Shown: piece after piece, positions 6,534 through 9,115 of the stretch
How positions within the stretch are numbered: position 1 is the stretch's first letter
Layout of the letters: every line of letters begins with the position of its first letter
Assembly: GCA_964573115.1 (NCBI GenBank)
Contig: CAZNIP010000108.1
Location: forward strand, 1-9,115
Length of the DNA stretch: 9,115 nucleotides
From: CAYOID01 sp964573115
Lineage (GTDB): Bacteria; Desulfobacterota; Desulfovibrionia; Desulfovibrionales; Desulfothermaceae
Direction of reading: 5' to 3'
The notes under the pieces: generated by a model
Told to the model about the DNA's origin: nothing
The model's input: the letters and a program-made list of their open reading frames with translations, nothing else
The model's database searches: none
Translations under genes and position numbers: made by a program

Positions 6534-6537
6534 GAAT

Positions 6538-6562
6538 TCAGCCCGGCCAGAGGCCGGGCTGA
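6538..6562. repeat. Dispersed hairpin repeat, copy 2 (AGA loop)
   Basis: TCAGCCCGGCC (6538-6548) and GGCCGGGCTGA (6552-6562) form a perfect 11-bp stem around AGA. It fills the 39-bp space between the glycosyltransferase stop and the methyltransferase start and leaves only AAGAG-type spacing for a ribosome binding site. It is the same element as 4213-4241 and half-present at 9062-9072. A hairpin here could stabilise or partly terminate the upstream message; no T-run is present. Confidence 0.75.
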
Positions 6563-6572
6563 CAAGAGAATC

Positions 6573-7292
6573 ATGATCACCATCGACCTGAACAGGATCA
6601 CCCTGCGGCCTGGAAGCAGGGTCCTGGACCTGGGATGCGGCGAAGGCAGGCACGGGCATGCCCTCCTGGCCAGCCAGGACCTCCATGTGGCAGCCCTGGA
6701 CCTGGACCGGGAGGCCGTGGGCAAGGCCCGGGACGGTTTTCAAACCTATTTTCCTCATCCCGGCGGCCGCGCCAGGAGCTGGCAGGTCTTCCAGGGCGAC
6801 TGCCTGCAGCTTCCATTCAAGGATCAGAGCTTCGACGGCATCGTCTGCTCTGAAGTCCTGGAGCACCTGCCCGACTATCACTCCGCCATCGTGGAGATCC
6901 GCCGAATCCTCAAGCCCGGGGGGGTCTTTGCCCTCAGTGTCCCCAGGTCCTGGCCGGAGAGGATCTGCTGGTTCTTGAGCCGGGACTATCAGCACGACCC
7001 TGGAGGCCATGTCCGGATCTTCAACACGACGTCGCTGCGCCTGGAGGTGGAACGGCTGGGCTTTCGGACCGTGGCCTGTCACGGGGCCCATGCCCTGCAC
7101 TGCCCATACTGGTGGCTCAAGTGCTTGAACTGGAAACGCCGGGACACCTGGCTCCCGGTCCGCCTCTACCACAGGTTCCTCCTCTGGGACATGTTCAAGG
7201 CCCCCAAGCTGACCCGGCTCCTGGAAAGAACCCTCAACCCGATCGCTGGAAAAAGCGTCACCCTCTACTTCGACAAGGTGGTTCCCAAGTGA
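6573..7292 (+). CDS. Class I SAM-dependent methyltransferase (Methyltransf_11-like)
   Basis: Soluble 239-residue methyltransferase with a Rossmann fold. Motif I is VLDLGCGEGRHG (17-28). The acidic residue at the end of strand 2 is in ALDLD (41-45). GDCLQLPFKDQSFDGIVCSEVLEHL (within 75-99) is the motif II region of UbiE/Methyltransf_11 enzymes, and RILKPGG (111-117) is motif III. The C-terminal part is rich in Trp, Tyr, Arg and Lys (CPYWWLKCLNWKRR, 177-190; LYHRFLLWDMF, 198-208) and may form the acceptor pocket or touch a membrane; no true transmembrane helix is seen. The acceptor is unknown. The start ATG 6573 has only a weak AGAG site, just downstream of the hairpin. The stop codon overlaps the GTG start of the next gene by four bases (GTGA), indicating translational coupling. 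Confidence 0.92.
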   Translation: MITIDLNRITLRPGSRVLDLGCGEGRHGHALLASQDLHVAALDLDREAVGKARDGFQTYFPHPGGRARSWQVFQGDCLQLPFKDQSFDGIVCSEVLEHLPDYHSAIVEIRRILKPGGVFALSVPRSWPERICWFLSRDYQHDPGGHVRIFNTTSLRLEVERLGFRTVACHGAHALHCPYWWLKCLNWKRRDTWLPVRLYHRFLLWDMFKAPKLTRLLERTLNPIAGKSVTLYFDKVVPK

Positions 7293-8359
7293 GAAATCTT
7301 TTCGTCTCCCCTGGCTTCTTCCCCAGAGAGTACTTTGCGGCCACGGCCGGCTCCATCGCCGCTGTCCAGCTGAATTCCGGGGCCATTCCCTGGTTCGAGG
7401 GTCACCTGACAGACCCCTGGGATCACATTGAAGCGGCCATGGGCCTGACCGTGGGCGGGCACATCCAGCGAGCCAGGCAGGCCTATCTCTGGCTGGCCGG
7501 GCAACAGGAACCCGACGGCGGTTTCTGGCCAGCTTACGAGGACGCCCTCCCCCTGGACACGAGCCGCAAGGAGAGCCATCACCCTCCTTACCTGGCGACC
7601 GGTTTGTGGCACTACTATCTCTGCACCCGTGACCGGGACCTGATCGCTGAGCTCTGGCCCTGCGTCCGCCAGGCCCTGGACTTTGCCTGCAGCCTGCAGT
7701 CCGGGCACGGGGAGATCGCCTGGGCCCTCAAGCCGGACGGGACGATCTGCGATGACGCCCTGGTCACGGGAAACAGCTCGATCTTCAAGAGCCTGGAGTG
7801 CGGTCTGCTGCTGGGACAGGAACTGGGGCAGGACATGGCGGAATGGAGGGCTGCCCGGGAGCGCCTCGGCCAGGCCCTGCGCGGGCGGCCGGAACGGTTT
7901 GACCGGACCTGGGACTCCAAGGCCAGGTACTCCATGGACTGGTTCTATCCGATCCTGGCCGGCGCCCTTCCCGGACCGGATGCCAGGCAGCGTCTCAGGG
8001 AGCGCTGGGATGAGTTCATCGTCCACTCTGTGGGCTGCAGATGCGTCACGGACCAGCCCTGGGTCACCGTGGCCGAATCCTGCGAGCTGGTCATGGCCCT
8101 GCTCGGGTCCTCCAGACGCAGCCTGGCCTCGCACATCTTCAGCTGGCTGCACATCAACCGGACCGACCACGGAGCTTACTGGACCGGGTATCAGACCGAG
8201 CTGGACATCTTCTGGCCTGACCAGTGCCCGACCTGGACATCCGGGGCCGTGCTCCTGGCTGCCGACGCCCTGGCCCTGGCCACACCGGCAGCCCAGCTCT
8301 TCACCTCGGTCTCCCTGCCTGCGGAGGAACCCGAGCTCTTAGCCCAGGCGGCGAAATAG
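7289..8359 (+). CDS. Helical-barrel protein of the 'prenyltransferase'-annotated, (alpha/alpha)6-toroid type; function unknown
   Basis: A 356-residue protein starting at GTG 7289, which overlaps the preceding TGA and has AAGGTGG seven bases upstream; an ATG at 7112 lies inside the previous gene and has no such support. The sequence reads as repeated helical hairpins. Motifs include WFEGHLTDPWDHIEAAM (35-51), QEPDGGFW (73-80, like the QxxDGxW repeat of squalene-cyclase and protein-prenyltransferase toroids), MDWFYPILAGAL (216-227), RCVTDQPWVTVAESCELVMAL (251-271) and a WTGYQTELDIFWPDQ stretch (298-312). I recall actinobacterial homologues labelled 'prenyltransferase' that sit beside a GT4 enzyme and SAM methyltransferases. 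The invariant-looking Asp/Glu/Trp pattern (D42, D45, E48, D217, D255, E263, D306) could equally suit a six-hairpin glycosidase. No signal peptide is seen, so it is cytoplasmic. Calling it a prenyltransferase is not justified from sequence. Confidence 0.85.
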   Translation: MRNLFVSPGFFPREYFAATAGSIAAVQLNSGAIPWFEGHLTDPWDHIEAAMGLTVGGHIQRARQAYLWLAGQQEPDGGFWPAYEDALPLDTSRKESHHPPYLATGLWHYYLCTRDRDLIAELWPCVRQALDFACSLQSGHGEIAWALKPDGTICDDALVTGNSSIFKSLECGLLLGQELGQDMAEWRAARERLGQALRGRPERFDRTWDSKARYSMDWFYPILAGALPGPDARQRLRERWDEFIVHSVGCRCVTDQPWVTVAESCELVMALLGSSRRSLASHIFSWLHINRTDHGAYWTGYQTELDIFWPDQCPTWTSGAVLLAADALALATPAAQLFTSVSLPAEEPELLAQAAK

Positions 8360-8977
8360 GCCCAGGGTGTTCACCAGGCCGGACGGCTCAAAGAGCCCCG
8401 AGGCCTCGGCCATCTTCGCGATCTCATGGGGTGCCTGTCCTCCCTGGCTGGGGTCGGTGAAAATGTCGTGGATGGCCAGGATCCCGCCGATCATGAGCTG
8501 AGGTGCCCAACCCCGGTAATCCCTGAGGGCCGCCTCAAGGCTGTGCCCGCCATCGATGAACACCAGGGAGAGTTTTGTGGACCATTGCCTGGCTGCCAGG
8601 TCCGAGGGGGCCACGATCGGAACCACGGTCTCTTTGAGGCCGGCCCTGGCGATGGTCTGAAGAAACATGGGGAAGGAGTTCATCCTCCCGGTCCTGGGGT
8701 CAACCAGGTCGCGGTCATGATAGGCCTCCCCGGGCTGATGCTCTTCCGAGCCCTGGTGGTGGTCGATGGAAAAGAGCACTCCGCCCTGTTCCCGGACCCC
8801 GAGCCCGATGCAGGCCGTGGACAGGCCGCAGTACCCGCCTATTTCCAGACATGGCCCCAGCCCGGCCTGATCCCGGCCAAGCTCGAACAGGGTTTCGGCC
8901 TCGTCTTCGGCCAGGAACCCCTTGATCTCGGCGAAGAAATCCAGACGTTCCCACAAGGGGTGGTCAGAATGCTTCAT
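8339..8977 (-). CDS. Class I SAM-dependent methyltransferase (Methyltransf_24 / CmcI-like)
   Basis: A 212-residue methyltransferase. Motif I is CLEIGGYCGLST (43-54); the SAM-ribose acidic position is in FSIDHH (69-74). VFIDGGHSLEAALRDYRGW (139-157) and GGILAIHDIF (164-173) are the signatures of the Methyltransf_24 group, in which Asp142 and Asp171 would be candidate metal or acceptor contacts, as in O-methyltransferases of the CmcI/catechol type. Acceptor unknown. Start ATG 8977 has AGGA ten bases upstream; the frame stays open to 9103, but that stretch is the palindromic repeat. It is transcribed toward the barrel protein gene and the two overlap tail-to-tail by 21 bases, including both stop codons. 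Despite opposite orientation it probably belongs to the same pathway, since a second methyltransferase accompanies this set in other genomes as I remember them. Confidence 0.9.
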   Translation of the reverse strand: MKHSDHPLWERLDFFAEIKGFLAEDEAETLFELGRDQAGLGPCLEIGGYCGLSTACIGLGVREQGGVLFSIDHHQGSEEHQPGEAYHDRDLVDPRTGRMNSFPMFLQTIARAGLKETVVPIVAPSDLAARQWSTKLSLVFIDGGHSLEAALRDYRGWAPQLMIGGILAIHDIFTDPSQGGQAPHEIAKMAEASGLFEPSGLVNTLGLFRRLG

Positions 8978-9013
8978 GATCTCGTGTCCTGGTTGATGTT
9001 GGACTGCCAGAGA

Positions 9014-9072
9014 TGCGGCTGCACAAACTCGAACGCAGCCGCAGGAATTCAGGAGCCAGGAGTCAGCCCGGC
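9014..9072. repeat. Composite repeat, copy B: palindrome plus heptads plus half hairpin
   Basis: TGCGGCTGC (9014-9022) pairs with GCAGCCGCA (9035-9043) around a 12-nt loop. GGAATTCAG and CAGGAGC/CAGGAGT heptads follow, then GTCAGCCCGGCC (9061-9072), the left arm of the AGA hairpin; the right arm has decayed. The same parts occur in the same order and strand at 6488-6548. It lies 36 bases upstream of the methyltransferase start, in its leader, and a single CAGAGAT unit precedes it. The remaining bases to the window end (9073-9115) hold nothing I can identify. Confidence 0.8.
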
Positions 9073-9115
9073 CGCTGGCATGAGCTTCGCACACACCTAC
9101 CACAGTGGCTACGGC

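Noticed and set aside
6538..6562. Rho-independent terminator after the glycosyltransferase
   Set aside because: The stem is strong, but GACAAGAG follows with no T-run, the next gene starts 11 bases on, and the same hairpin with the same loop occurs elsewhere as a repeat.
8978..9103. Extended N-terminus of the second methyltransferase from 9103
   Set aside because: The stretch is the palindromic composite repeat read as protein; ATG 8977 gives a normal N-terminus with a ribosome binding site.

Overview
The window is high-G+C bacterial DNA, about 60% by eye, and gene-dense. Gene content suggests a strictly anaerobic, fatty-acid-oxidising Desulfobacterota (delta-proteobacterial sulfate reducer or syntroph). 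The main reason is a membrane FadF/EMO-type iron-sulfur oxidoreductase next to a long-form acyl-CoA dehydrogenase and a FadR-type TetR regulator. The taxonomic call is an inference; no rRNA or lineage marker is present. A run of exactly 100 N (4111-4210) is a scaffold gap of unknown true length, so adjacency across it is not proven.

Left half, all on the minus strand: a beta-oxidation electron-transfer module. Acyl-CoA dehydrogenase (2197-4011) is followed after 142 bp by a FadF/EMO-like quinone-reducing Fe-S membrane protein that runs off the left edge (1-2054). The dehydrogenase would pass electrons to EtfAB (not in the window), and the membrane protein would take them from EtfAB to menaquinone. 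Beyond the gap lies a TetR regulator (4315-4935) that closely resembles Bacillus FadR. A perfect 26-bp palindrome (4967-4992) stands just upstream of it. Its 18-bp core agrees at every position with the Bacillus FadR box as I remember it, and a candidate promoter sits immediately beside it. This looks like an autoregulated, acyl-CoA-responsive switch.

Right half: a compact module of uncharacterised function. It has a GT4 glycosyltransferase (5112-6533, +), a class I SAM methyltransferase (6573-7292, +), a 356-residue helical-barrel protein usually labelled 'prenyltransferase' (7289-8359, +, 4-bp overlap with its predecessor), and a convergent second class I methyltransferase (8339-8977, -, 21-bp tail-to-tail overlap). 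I recall a similar glycosyltransferase/methyltransferase/'prenyltransferase'/methyltransferase set in actinobacteria. The product is unknown; a glycosylated and methylated small molecule or lipid is the simplest guess. The FadR-like operator lies between tetR and this module, so the two halves may be co-regulated.

The window also carries a family of short dispersed repeats. Heptanucleotide units (CAGAGGN/CAGGAGN) are interleaved with two palindromes, TGCGGCTGC/GCAGCCGCA and TCAGCCCGGCC/GGCCGGGCTGA, the second with an AGA loop. One copy has become the C-terminal coding tail of the glycosyltransferase, one lies upstream of the last methyltransferase, and a lone hairpin abuts the assembly gap.
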